DNA of 52,058 nucleotides from CAZHAC01 sp964383855 (lineage in GTDB: Bacteria > Chloroflexota > Dormibacteria > Dormibacterales > Dormibacteraceae). The translations under genes and the position numbers were made by a program. The stretch is taken from contig CAYLIP010000010.1 in the NCBI GenBank assembly GCA_964383855.1, positions 1-52,058 of the forward strand, read 5' to 3'. Each line of letters starts with the position of its first letter. Positions within the stretch are counted from its first letter, which is position 1. Under the pieces are notes generated by a model. The model did no database searches, had not been told where the DNA came from, and saw only the letters and a program-made list of their open reading frames with translations. Below, piece after piece: positions 44,032-52,058 of this stretch.

Positions 44032-45240
44032 ATGCGCTTCGGTTCCATGTCCCGGCCGTTGATCGCGGCTCTAACTGCGGGCCTTCTCGCCGTCGCCTGC
44101 GGCGGGACCTCGTCGTCGGGTGACAACTCGAGCTCACAGGTCAAGGACACCGTCCAGGTCGGACTCGTCTACTCCAAGTCCGGCCTGCTCGCTAGCTACG
44201 GCCAGCAGTACATCCAGGGCTTCAAGCTCGGCCTCCAGTACGCCACCAAGGGCACCAACGTGGTCAACGGCCACAAGATCACCTACACCGAGGTCGACGA
44301 CGCCGGTGACCCGGCCAAGGCCGTCTCGGCGGCCAAGGACCTGATCGGTCAGGGCGTCAAGATCATCGCCGGCTCGACCGCCTCGGGCGTGGCGCTTCAG
44401 GTGGCGCCGATCGCCGAGCAGAACAAGGTGCTCTTCATCTCCGGGGCGGCCGCCAGCGACGCCATCACCGGGGTCAACCACTACACCTTCCGCTCCGGCC
44501 GGCAGTCGCAGCAGGACGTCCTCGCCATCAAGGGCACGCTCAGCGGCAGCCTCTCCGGCAAGCACATTCTCGTCTTCGCCCAGGACACCGCCTTCGGCCA
44601 GGGCAACGTGGCCGCGGTGAAGGCCCTGGTCGGCGACCCCAACGGCGCCACCGTCGACAAGATCCTGGTCCCCGCCGCCGCCAACGACTTCACCGGCTTT
44701 GCCAAGCAGGCAAAGGACGCCAAGCCGGACCTGGTCTTCATCGCCTGGGCCGGCAACACCGCGCAGGCCATGTACCAGTCGCTCCAGCAGCAGGGCGTGC
44801 TCACCTCGACCACCGTGGTCACCGGCCTCGACCAGCGCTCGACCTACCCGGCGTTCGGCCCGCTCATCGGCACCGCCACCATGCTGTCGCACTACGTCTA
44901 CCAGGCGCCCAAGAACCCGGTCAACGACTACCTGGTGACCGAGATGAAGAAGCAGGGCGGCGTGCCCGACATCTTCACGCCCGACGGTTTCGTCACCGCC
45001 CAGCTGGTGGTGCACGCGATCGACAAGGCCAACGGGACCGACACCGAGAAGATGATCTCGGCGCTCGAGGGCTACAGCTTCGCCGCGCCCAAGGGCCAGC
45101 AGCAGGTCCGCAAAGAAGACCACGCGATGCTGCAGCCGATGTTCATCGTCAAGCTCGAGGGCTCCGGCAGCAGCATCGAGCCGACGGTGCTGAAGACCGT
45201 CAGCCTGAGCGACGCGACGCCGCCGGTGGCCAAGAAATAG
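44032..45240 (+). CDS. branched-chain-type ABC importer lipoprotein (LivK-like)
   Basis: Substrate-binding protein, 402 aa. The signal peptide ends in the lipobox LLAVAC with Cys23 as the lipidated residue. The Peripla_BP_6 fold begins VQVGLVYSKSGLLASYGQQYIQGFKLGL, with VDDAGDPAKAVSAAKDLI and IIAGSTASGVALQVAPIAE typical of Leu/Ile/Val and aromatic-acid binders. ATG 44032 is chosen over GTG 44026 because GGGGGAG lies 7 nt upstream. The partners downstream suggest the cargo is a carboxylic acid rather than an amino acid. Confidence 0.93.
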   Translation: MRFGSMSRPLIAALTAGLLAVACGGTSSSGDNSSSQVKDTVQVGLVYSKSGLLASYGQQYIQGFKLGLQYATKGTNVVNGHKITYTEVDDAGDPAKAVSAAKDLIGQGVKIIAGSTASGVALQVAPIAEQNKVLFISGAAASDAITGVNHYTFRSGRQSQQDVLAIKGTLSGSLSGKHILVFAQDTAFGQGNVAAVKALVGDPNGATVDKILVPAAANDFTGFAKQAKDAKPDLVFIAWAGNTAQAMYQSLQQQGVLTSTTVVTGLDQRSTYPAFGPLIGTATMLSHYVYQAPKNPVNDYLVTEMKKQGGVPDIFTPDGFVTAQLVVHAIDKANGTDTEKMISALEGYSFAAPKGQQQVRKEDHAMLQPMFIVKLEGSGSSIEPTVLKTVSLSDATPPVAKK

Positions 45241-45279
45241 CCGCCGTCTGATTCCGTGTCCGCCGGTTCGCAGGCTGCC

Positions 45280-46029
45280 ATGAGTGCGCTCTCCGTGCAC
45301 GACCTGGGACTGCGAATCGGCGGCGCGGTGATCCTCGAGGGCGTCGACCTCGAGGTCCGGCGGGGAGAGTTCCTGACCGTCATCGGCCCCAACGGGGCCG
45401 GCAAGACCTCCCTCTTCAACCTCCTGAGCGGGTTGCTGCGGCCGACCACCGGGCGGATCGAGCTCCTCGGCCGCGACGTGACCGCCCTCCCGCCCCACGC
45501 TCGCGCCCGGGCCGGCCTCGGCCGCACCTTCCAGTCGTCGACCGTGCTGCTCGGCCTGCCCGTCCTGGAGAACGTGCGGCTTGCGGTCCAGGCCAGGCGG
45601 GGGGGCAGCTTTGCACCCTGGCGGCGCGCCGCCGCCGACCGCTCGGCGGTGGAGCGGGCGCTCGAGGTCCTGGAGACGGTGGGCCTGGTCGAGCGGTCGG
45701 CGCTTCCCGCCGGCCTGCTTCCGCATGGCGACAAGCGCAAGCTGGAGCTGGCGATCCTGCTCGCCGGCGAGTTCGAGCTGCTGCTGCTCGACGAGCCGAC
45801 GGCGGGCGTGGCGGTCGAGGACGTGCCCGAGATGATGCGGGTGGTTCGCGGCCTGCACCGCGACCAGTCGAAGACGGTCGTGATGGTCGAGCACCGAATG
45901 GAGGTCGTGGTCGGGCTCTCGGACCGGATCGCGGTCATGCACCACGGCCGGCTGCTCGCCGTGGACGCGCCGGACAGGGTCATGGCCGACGAGCGGGTGC
46001 AGCAGGCCTACCTGGGCGAGCCGCTGTGA
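45280..46029 (+). CDS. ABC importer ATPase (LivG-like)
   Basis: ATPase of about 249 aa from ATG 45280; a GTG at 45256 is an alternative. Walker A is IGPNGAGKTSL, LGRTFQSSTVLLGLPVLENV is the Q-loop region, and Walker B is LLLLDEPTAGV. The signature reads LLPHGDKRKLELA, where the usual LSYGQQR-like Gln is changed to Asp-Lys; LivG proteins tolerate variation here. It ends in a GTGA overlap with the LivF-like gene. Confidence 0.93.
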   Translation: MSALSVHDLGLRIGGAVILEGVDLEVRRGEFLTVIGPNGAGKTSLFNLLSGLLRPTTGRIELLGRDVTALPPHARARAGLGRTFQSSTVLLGLPVLENVRLAVQARRGGSFAPWRRAAADRSAVERALEVLETVGLVERSALPAGLLPHGDKRKLELAILLAGEFELLLLDEPTAGVAVEDVPEMMRVVRGLHRDQSKTVVMVEHRMEVVVGLSDRIAVMHHGRLLAVDAPDRVMADERVQQAYLGEPL

Positions 46030-46721
46030 GCGCGCTGCTCGCGGTCTCCGACCTCCATGTCCGCTTTGGCGAGTCGCACGTCCTCCAAGGCATCGACCTC
46101 GAGGTGCCCGAGGGCGGCGTCACGGCGCTGCTTGGCCGCAACGGCGCCGGCAAGACCACCACGCTGAAGGCGATCCTCGGCCTGGTCGCGCGGGCGGGCT
46201 CGATCGAGCTGGGCGGCCAGGACATCGCGCGCATGTCCACGCACCAGATCGTCCGCCTGGGCGTCGGCTACGTGCCCGAGGACCGCGAGGTCTTCGGCGA
46301 GCTGAGCGTCGGCGAGAACCTGCGCCTCGCCGAGCGGGATGACCGGCCCGACTACGACACGGTCCACGACCTCTTCCCCGAGCTTCGCAGCCGGGCCGCT
46401 CAGCGGGCGGGCACGCTGTCCGGCGGCCAGCAGCAGATGGTCGCGCTGGCCCGGGCGTTGCTCAACCGCAACCGCCTGCTGCTGGTGGACGAGCCCACCA
46501 AGGGCCTGGCGCCGGCGGTGGTCGGCAACGTGGTCGGCGCGCTCGAACGCGCGGCCGCCGGGACGACCATGCTGCTGGTCGAGCAGAACGTGGCCGTTGC
46601 CCGCCGGCTGGCCCGGCGGGCGATCGTGCTCGACCAGGGGCGGGTGGCCTTCAGCGGCCCGATCGGCGATCTCCTCGAGGAGCCGCAGCTGGCCCGCCGG
46701 TACCTGGGGGTCCACGGCTGA
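46026..46721 (+). CDS. ABC importer ATPase (LivF-like)
   Basis: A 231-aa ATPase with Walker A GRNGAGKTT, the LivF-type VGYVPEDREVFGELSVGENL, signature LSGGQQQM and Walker B LLLVDEPTKGLAP. It pairs with the LivG-like ATPase. The start GTG overlaps the previous stop. Confidence 0.94.
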   Translation: MSALLAVSDLHVRFGESHVLQGIDLEVPEGGVTALLGRNGAGKTTTLKAILGLVARAGSIELGGQDIARMSTHQIVRLGVGYVPEDREVFGELSVGENLRLAERDDRPDYDTVHDLFPELRSRAAQRAGTLSGGQQQMVALARALLNRNRLLLVDEPTKGLAPAVVGNVVGALERAAAGTTMLLVEQNVAVARRLARRAIVLDQGRVAFSGPIGDLLEEPQLARRYLGVHG

Positions 46722-46802
46722 GTTGAGATCCTGCTCGAGGCGCGGCCGCAGCGAGGCGTCACCGGAGCGCGTGCGAGCCGCAGGCATGCGGAGGCTCCGG
46801 CC

Positions 46803-47699
46803 GTGAGCACCGTGGTCCTTCTGCTGGTCACGGGGCTCGGCCTGGGCGCCCTCTACTTCCTCATCGCCTCGGGCCTCTCGCTCACCTATGGCCTGATGCG
46901 CGTCCTCAACTTCGCCCACGGCGTGTTCCTGACCGTCGGCGCCTACACCGCCTGGCTGATCGCGGCCCACTACCACGGCAACGAATGGGCCCGGTTTGCG
47001 CTCGCGATCCTGGGTTCGCTGGCCGTCGGAGCGGTCGTGGCGGCGGCGGTCGAGCTGGCCCTGATCCGTCCGCTCTACCAGCGGCACATCGAGCAGGTCC
47101 TGGTCACCGTCGGGCTGGCGCTGGCCATGACCGCCCTCACCCAGGGCACGTTCGGACCCGATCCCAAGCCCTACCCGTCGCCGGGCTGGCTGGGTGCGGT
47201 GACGCTCGTGGCCGATGCCGCCATCCCCAACAGCCGGATCGCCGCCATCCTCGCCGCCCTGCTCGTGCTCGGCGGGCTGGCCGGCTTCCTGCGCTACACG
47301 CGCTGGGGGACCATCGTGCGGGCCGGGGTCGAAAACCGGCAGATGGTGAGCGCGCTCGGTATCGACGTCCAGCGCGCCTTCACCCTGGTCTTCGCGCTCG
47401 GCGGCCTGGCCGCCGCGCTGGGCGGCGCCCTCGGGGCCACCTACTTTGGAAACATCGACCCCGGCCGCGGCACGGCGACCCTGATCTTCGCCTTCATCGT
47501 GGTCGTGATCGGCGGTCTCGGCTCGGTCACCGGCTCGGCGCTGGCGGCGGCGCTGGTCGGCCTCCTCCAGCAGTTCGCCAATTACTACGGCAGCGTCTGG
47601 TGGGGGTTCTCGGCGGGTGGCGACCTCGCCGTGGTGCTGCTGCTGGCGCTGGTCTTGCTGGTCCGGCCCCAGGGCCTGGCCGGGACCAGCTCGGCATGA
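46803..47699 (+). CDS. ABC importer permease (LivH-like)
   Basis: A 298-aa membrane protein with GLSLTYGLMRVLNFAHGVFLTVGAY near the N terminus and VIGGLGSVTGSALAAALVGLL near the C terminus, both LivH hallmarks. It follows LivF after 81 nt, the largest gap in this operon. A six-codon reading frame (ATG 46786) ends in a TGA overlapping its GTG start. Confidence 0.94.
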   Translation: MSTVVLLLVTGLGLGALYFLIASGLSLTYGLMRVLNFAHGVFLTVGAYTAWLIAAHYHGNEWARFALAILGSLAVGAVVAAAVELALIRPLYQRHIEQVLVTVGLALAMTALTQGTFGPDPKPYPSPGWLGAVTLVADAAIPNSRIAAILAALLVLGGLAGFLRYTRWGTIVRAGVENRQMVSALGIDVQRAFTLVFALGGLAAALGGALGATYFGNIDPGRGTATLIFAFIVVVIGGLGSVTGSALAAALVGLLQQFANYYGSVWWGFSAGGDLAVVLLLALVLLVRPQGLAGTSSA

Positions 47700-48775
47700 G
47701 CGCCGCCGCCCCGACGGCACGGGCGGCCTCGCGCCGCCTGGCGCTGGCCCGCCGGCCGGCGCCGGTCCTCCTGGGCCTGGCGGTCATCCTGGCGGTCGCG
47801 ATCCCCTTCCTGGATGTGGAGACGCCGCTCTTTGCACGGTCGCTGGCCCGCCCGGGCACGCTCCAGCTGCTCGGCATCTGCCTCACGTTCGGCGCCGTCG
47901 CGCTGAGCTACGACCTCCTCTTCGGCTTCACCGGGCTGCTCTCCTTCGGGCACGCCCTCTACTTCGCGATCGGCGTCTACCTGACCGACATCGCCATCAC
48001 GCGCTGGCACTGGGGCCTGGGCCCGGCCGTGCTCCTGACGCTGGTTTGCGCCCTGGTGGTGGCGCTCGTCGTCGGTTCCGTCTCGCTCCGGGTGAGCGGC
48101 ATCGCCTTCGCCATGGTCACCCTTGCCTTCGCGCAGGCGGGCTCGATCCTGGCGCACAAGAACCCGGGCGGGCTCACCGGCGGCGAGGAGGGCCTCGGCC
48201 TCGACGCCTCCCGCCTCCCCGACCTGCTGATCGGCGTCGTCAACACGAGGAACCTCTACTGGCTTGCGCTTGCCTATCTCCTGCTCACCGCGCTGGTCAG
48301 CTGGTGGCTGGTCAACTCCCGGCCGGGGAGGGTCTGGCAGGCGATCCGCGAGAACGAGCGGCGGGTCGAGGTGATGGGGCTGCGACCCTTCGGCTACAAG
48401 CTGATCGCCTTCGCCACGGGCAGCGTCCTGGCCGCGCTGGGCGGCGTGGTCTACCTGCTCCTGGTCGGCGGGGCGACCCCCGGGGTGACCACCGGCGACC
48501 TCTCCCTGGCCCTGCTCATCATGGTCGTGCTGGGGGGTGCGGGCACGCTCTGGGGTGCGGTCGCGGGCGGGATTCTCTACGAGTACCTGGACCAGCGGCT
48601 CGTCGACCTCTCCAGCTCGGGCGCGATCGCCTCGCTGCCGCCGGTCCTGCGCGTCCCGCTTGGCGAGCCGCTCTTCATCCTCGGCGCCCTCTTCGTGCTC
48701 CTCGTCTTCTTCTTCCCGGGCGGGATCGCGGGCGCCTTCCGGCGCGTTCGCCTGCCGCGGAGGTCGGTCGCTTGA
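47696..48775 (+). CDS. ABC importer permease (LivM-like)
   Basis: A 359-aa membrane protein. Its family motifs are YDLLFGFTGLLSFGHALYFAIGVY, RPGRVWQAIRENERRVEVMG and VVLGGAGTLWGAVAGGILYEYL. It starts in an ATGA overlap with the LivH-like gene and ends in a TTGA overlap with the KASIII-like gene, tying transport to the enzymes downstream. Confidence 0.94.
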   Translation: MSAAAPTARAASRRLALARRPAPVLLGLAVILAVAIPFLDVETPLFARSLARPGTLQLLGICLTFGAVALSYDLLFGFTGLLSFGHALYFAIGVYLTDIAITRWHWGLGPAVLLTLVCALVVALVVGSVSLRVSGIAFAMVTLAFAQAGSILAHKNPGGLTGGEEGLGLDASRLPDLLIGVVNTRNLYWLALAYLLLTALVSWWLVNSRPGRVWQAIRENERRVEVMGLRPFGYKLIAFATGSVLAALGGVVYLLLVGGATPGVTTGDLSLALLIMVVLGGAGTLWGAVAGGILYEYLDQRLVDLSSSGAIASLPPVLRVPLGEPLFILGALFVLLVFFFPGGIAGAFRRVRLPRRSVA

Positions 48776-49713
48776 TCGGCGTGGCCGGGGTCGGAACCTA
48801 CCTGCCCGAGGGCAGGCGCACGGCCGACGAGATCGGCGCGCGGACCGGGATCCCGGCAGCGGTCATCCGGGAGAAGTTCGGGATCGAGTTCGTGAGGGTC
48901 GCCTCGCGCGAGGAGACCGCCTCCGAAATGGCGACCGCCGCGGCCCGGCGAGCCCTGGGGGACTTGCCGCCCGGCGACCTGGACCTCGTCGTCTACTGCG
49001 GCAGCGAGCACAAGGACCACACCGTGTGGTCGGCGGCCACCGACATCGCGCGCAAGCTGGGCGCGCTGGATGCCGCCGCCTTCGAGGTGCACGCCCTCTG
49101 CGCGGGGCTGCCGATCGCGATCAAGACGGTGCGCGCGATGATGGCCGAGGACGCCTCCCTGGGCAGCGCGCTGATCGTCGGCGGGGGCCGCGAGAACGAC
49201 CTCGTCGACTACGGCAACCGGCGCGGCCGCTTTCTCAGCAACTTCGGCGCCGGGATGGGAGCGCTCGTCCTGCGCCGCGGCCACCCCAACCCGGTGCTGG
49301 GCGCCGCCTTTATGTCCGACCCCCGCTGCTCGCGCGATGTGGTCACCATCGACGGGATGCTGGACGTGCCTGATCCCGAGGGAATGAAGGAGCGGCTGGA
49401 CGCCGTCTCGCTGCCCAACTTCATCGAGGTGAGCCGCCGGGCCATGGCTCAGGCCGGGTTCGACCATCTCGACTTCGTCGCCCTGACGCACATGAAGCGC
49501 TCGATGCACGAGGCGGTGCTGGCTGGACTCGGCCTGGACCCGGCCGAGAGCGTCTACCTCGAGGACGCCGGCCACATGCAGTCGGCCGACCAGGCGCTGG
49601 CCCTGCAGCGCGGGCTGGAGCGCGGCCTCTTGCGTGCCGGCAGCAACGTGCTGCTCCTGGCCGCCGGCACCGGCTACACCTGGTCGGCCGCGGCCATCCG
49701 CTGGCAGCAGTGA
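48772..49713 (+). CDS. ketoacyl synthase III (FabH)-like thiolase-fold enzyme, variant active site
   Basis: A 313-aa thiolase-fold protein, with the length and order of FabH. The nucleophile is Cys110 (EVHALCAGLP) and the first His is His240 (LTHMKRSM). Where FabH has the Asn of GNTS, this protein has GHMQSADQ, with His268. FabH would also have PHQAN at the His240 site. It may therefore not be a housekeeping initiating synthase. It could condense or hydrolyse an acyl-CoA made by the ligase next door. Start TTG 48772 (TTGA overlap). Confidence 0.85.
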   Translation: MIGVAGVGTYLPEGRRTADEIGARTGIPAAVIREKFGIEFVRVASREETASEMATAAARRALGDLPPGDLDLVVYCGSEHKDHTVWSAATDIARKLGALDAAAFEVHALCAGLPIAIKTVRAMMAEDASLGSALIVGGGRENDLVDYGNRRGRFLSNFGAGMGALVLRRGHPNPVLGAAFMSDPRCSRDVVTIDGMLDVPDPEGMKERLDAVSLPNFIEVSRRAMAQAGFDHLDFVALTHMKRSMHEAVLAGLGLDPAESVYLEDAGHMQSADQALALQRGLERGLLRAGSNVLLLAAGTGYTWSAAAIRWQQ

Positions 49714-51188
49714 GGGCCCAGGACTGGGTGGCGCGTCATGCCTGGCGGACGCCGGGCAAGGTCGCCGCGGTCGATGTCCACACCGGCCGCCGCTTCACCT
49801 ATGCCGAGTTCGACACCCGGATCGGGCAGCTGGCCGCGCATCTGCGGCGCCGCGGGGTGGGGCGGGGCGACCGGGTGGCGGTGCTCTCGCAGAACTCCAC
49901 GAGCGTCTTCGAGATCCAGTTCGCGTGCGCGCGCCTGGGCGCCATCATGGTGCCGCTCAACTGGCGGCTGGCCCTGCCAGAGCTCGAGTTCATTGCCGAT
50001 GACGCCCGGCCGAACCTGCTCTTTGCCGGCCCCGAGCAGGCGGACGCCGCCGGCTCGCTCGGCGTGCCCGTACTCGACCTCGAGGAGGGCCGGGAGGGGC
50101 GGCCGTTGCCGGCCGAAGAGGCGGTCGAGGCGAGCCTGGATGACGTGGTCACGATCCTCTACACGGCGGGTACGACCGGCCGGCCCAAGGGCGCACTGAT
50201 CACCCACCGCATGAATCTCTTCAACGCGGTCAACATCGGCATGACCACGCGGCTGACCTGCGAATCGACGCACCTCACGATCCTGCCCACCTTCCACACC
50301 GGCGGCCTCAACCTGCTCGCCAATCCCTGCTTCCACCTCGGAGCCACGACGGTCGTGCAGCGCGCCTTCGATGCGGGCGAGACGCTGCGCCTGCTCTCCG
50401 ATCCGGCGGCCGGCGTGACGCACTTCTTCGGAGTGCCCGCCAGCTACCTCTTCATGAGCCAGCATCCCGGCTTCGCGGCGGCCGACCTCTCGCGGCTGGT
50501 CTACGCCGGAGTCGGCGGCGCGCCCGCGCCGCTGGCGCTGCTCGAGACCTGGAAGCAGAAGGGCTGCGCCCTGACGCAGGGGTGGGGGATGACCGAGACC
50601 GGTCCCTCGGGGCTCGTGCTGGGGGCCGACATGATCATCGAGAAGCAGGGCTCGTGCGGGCTGCCGGTGATGCACATCGAGGCGGTGATCGCCGATCAGG
50701 AGGGTACGCCGCTACCGCGCGGCGAGACCGGCGAGCTGCTGGTCCGAGGTCCCAGCATCAGCCCCGGATACTGGAACCGGCCGGAGGCGACCGAGGCGGC
50801 ATGGCAGGGCGGCTGGTTCCACACCGGTGACGCCGCCCGGCAGGACGCCGACGGCTACTTCTACATCGTCGACCGCTGGAAGGACATGTACATCTCGGGC
50901 GGCGAGAACGTCTACCCGGCCGAGGTCGAGAACGCGATCTACGAGCTGCCGGCGGTGGCGGAGGCAGCGGTGATCGGCGTGCCCGACGAGCGCTGGGGCG
51001 AGGTCGGCCGGGCGATCGTGGTGGTCAAGCCGGACGTGGCGCTGACCGAGGAGGAGGTTGTCGAGCACTGCCGTTCAAGGCTGGCCAGGTTCAAGGTTCC
51101 GAAGTCGGTGGTGTTCGCCGGAGCCCTGCCGCGCAACGCGGCGGGCAAGGTGCTGAAGAGGGAGCTGCAGCAGACGCATGGAAGGTGA
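49710..51188 (+). CDS. acyl-CoA synthetase (AMP-forming)
   Basis: A 492-aa ANL-superfamily ligase. Motifs are LYTAGTTGRPKGALITH, QGWGMTETGPSG, WFHTGDAARQDADGYFYIVDRWKDMYISGGENVYPAEVE, and PRNAAGKVLKREL with the catalytic Lys. It probably activates the carboxylate imported by the upstream ABC system. The substrate is unknown. Start GTG overlaps the KASIII-like stop (GTGA), and its end overlaps the hydrolase gene by 11 nt. Confidence 0.93.
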   Translation: MRAQDWVARHAWRTPGKVAAVDVHTGRRFTYAEFDTRIGQLAAHLRRRGVGRGDRVAVLSQNSTSVFEIQFACARLGAIMVPLNWRLALPELEFIADDARPNLLFAGPEQADAAGSLGVPVLDLEEGREGRPLPAEEAVEASLDDVVTILYTAGTTGRPKGALITHRMNLFNAVNIGMTTRLTCESTHLTILPTFHTGGLNLLANPCFHLGATTVVQRAFDAGETLRLLSDPAAGVTHFFGVPASYLFMSQHPGFAAADLSRLVYAGVGGAPAPLALLETWKQKGCALTQGWGMTETGPSGLVLGADMIIEKQGSCGLPVMHIEAVIADQEGTPLPRGETGELLVRGPSISPGYWNRPEATEAAWQGGWFHTGDAARQDADGYFYIVDRWKDMYISGGENVYPAEVENAIYELPAVAEAAVIGVPDERWGEVGRAIVVVKPDVALTEEEVVEHCRSRLARFKVPKSVVFAGALPRNAAGKVLKRELQQTHGR

Positions 51189-52008
51189 GGAGTTCGACCT
51201 GGATTTGCCCGCCGGCCGGCTGCACGCCCGCCGCTACGGCGCGGAGACGGAGCGGCTGGTCATCGGGGTGCCCGGGCTGAGCGCAAACCAGGTCTCCATG
51301 GAGCGGCTGGCGGACGCCGTGCCGATGGTGGCCATCGATCCGCGCGGCCGCGGGCTCAGCGAGGTCACCCCTCCGGGAACCTATGGCTGGCCGGCGCATG
51401 CGGCCGACGTGCTCGAGGTCGCGACCAGGCTCGGGCATGAGCGCTTTGGGGTCGTGGGCTGGTCGATGGGCGCCGGCATCGGGATGGTGGTGGCGCAGCT
51501 TGCGCCCGAGCGGCTCGAGCGGCTCGTCCTCATCGATGCCGTCTCTCCCGTGCCGCTCGACGCCGGTGACCTCGTCCGGCTCAGCGTCAGCCGGCTGGGA
51601 ACGGTCTACCCGTCCCTGGAGGAGTACCTGCGGCTGGCCCGGGCGACCGGGCTCATCGATCCGTGGGATGAGCTCTGGGACCGCTATTACGCCTACGAGA
51701 TGACGCCGGTCGAGGGTGGAGTCGTGGCTCGCACCGACGCGGGGGCCGTCGACGAGGACTTCACCTACGGCGAACGAGCCGATTGGACGTCGCTCTGGCC
51801 GGCGCTGACCATGCCCACGCTGCTGCTGCGCGCAACCCGGCCATTCTTGCCCGGCACCGCGGCCTACGTGATCACGGATGAGTGGCTCGAGCGCTTCCGC
51901 AGCGAGGTGCCTGCGGCCAGGGTCGTCGAGGTGGACGCCAACCACTTCACGATCGGCACGGACCCCGAGTCGGTGCGGGCGATCAGGGAGTTCTTCGCAG
52001 AGGGTTAG
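51178..52008 (+). CDS. alpha/beta hydrolase
   Basis: A 276-aa hydrolase. The nucleophile elbow is VVGWSMGAGIG (GxSxG), the oxyanion region is GVPGLSANQ, and the catalytic His lies in VDANHFTIG near the C terminus. The acid is probably in the preceding strand/loop. Possible roles include thioester or ester hydrolysis or a C-C bond hydrolase; nothing in the sequence decides. It is the last gene of the TetR-controlled cluster. Confidence 0.9.
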   Translation: MEGEEFDLDLPAGRLHARRYGAETERLVIGVPGLSANQVSMERLADAVPMVAIDPRGRGLSEVTPPGTYGWPAHAADVLEVATRLGHERFGVVGWSMGAGIGMVVAQLAPERLERLVLIDAVSPVPLDAGDLVRLSVSRLGTVYPSLEEYLRLARATGLIDPWDELWDRYYAYEMTPVEGGVVARTDAGAVDEDFTYGERADWTSLWPALTMPTLLLRATRPFLPGTAAYVITDEWLERFRSEVPAARVVEVDANHFTIGTDPESVRAIREFFAEG

Positions 52009-52033
52009 ACGCCCGGCGGGTCCTTCTGGGCGT
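52009..52033 (+). terminator. weak stem-loop after the cluster
   Basis: ACGCCC (52009-52014) pairs with GGGCGT (52028-52033) over a 13-nt loop, followed by AAATTAA and not a T-run. It is immediately after the hydrolase stop. TTGACG at 52045-52050 may be the -35 of a gene beyond the window. Confidence 0.3.
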
Positions 52034-52058
52034 AAATTAAGCGTTGACGAACGAACGC

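Overview
The window is about 70% GC by eye and reads as a contiguous bacterial chromosome segment. It has dense coding on both strands and short intergenic gaps. I see no rRNA, CRISPR array, insertion sequence or phage module. Housekeeping genes (lon, CCA-adding enzyme, glpX, rplI-dnaB-purA, yvcK, a Gln tRNA) sit among transport, signalling and acyl-CoA genes. The gene style (YvcK, DUF5808-like, Asp-box propellers, actinobacterial-type DnaB intein) and a strong leaderless-promoter habit suggest a high-GC Terrabacteria lineage such as Actinomycetota, Chloroflexota or Ca. Dormibacterota. This placement is inference; no marker gene settles it.

Layout. 1-3.5 kb: lon diverging from a ROK sugar kinase. 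3.4-4.8 kb: CCA-adding enzyme. 4.8-9.5 kb: a BMP-type nucleoside ABC importer (lipoprotein, double ATPase, two permeases). 9.5-18.8 kb: glpX, a GT-C type membrane glycosyltransferase, an acyl-CoA synthetase, a secreted propeller, a methyltransferase, a membrane diguanylate cyclase, an MFS carrier and a DUF1232 protein. 18.8-22.9 kb: rplI, dnaB carrying an intein in its Walker A motif, and purA. 22.9-30.4 kb: an RnfD/NqrB-like membrane protein, a second propeller, RidA, PAP2, YvcK, several small proteins, tRNA-Gln and a sortase-like secreted protein. 30.6-42.4 kb: PAS histidine kinase plus receiver, DUF2207, AlkA glycosylase, thiolase, a membrane histidine kinase, M3 peptidase, aquaporin and topoisomerase IB. 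42.4-52.0 kb: a HAD hydrolase and then a TetR-controlled cluster: branched-chain-type ABC importer, KASIII-like enzyme, acyl-CoA ligase and alpha/beta hydrolase.

Most notable. (1) The DnaB intein has the Trp/Cys/Thr signature and Ala1 of class 3 inteins, with a decaying LAGLIDADG endonuclease. (2) The TetR cluster has two matching palindromic operators, one at the tetR ribosome-binding site and one at the start point of a near-perfect promoter (TTGACA-N17-CATACT) for the transporter operon. Its KASIII-like enzyme has a His where Asn is expected. (3) About ten genes start 6 to 9 nt after a TANNNT-like -10 box, which predicts leaderless mRNAs. At one divergent pair a single self-overlapping hexamer serves both strands in a 21-bp gap. 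(4) Genes overlap through NTGA junctions using ATG, GTG and TTG, and two membrane-protein genes look as if they start at CTG within CTGA.
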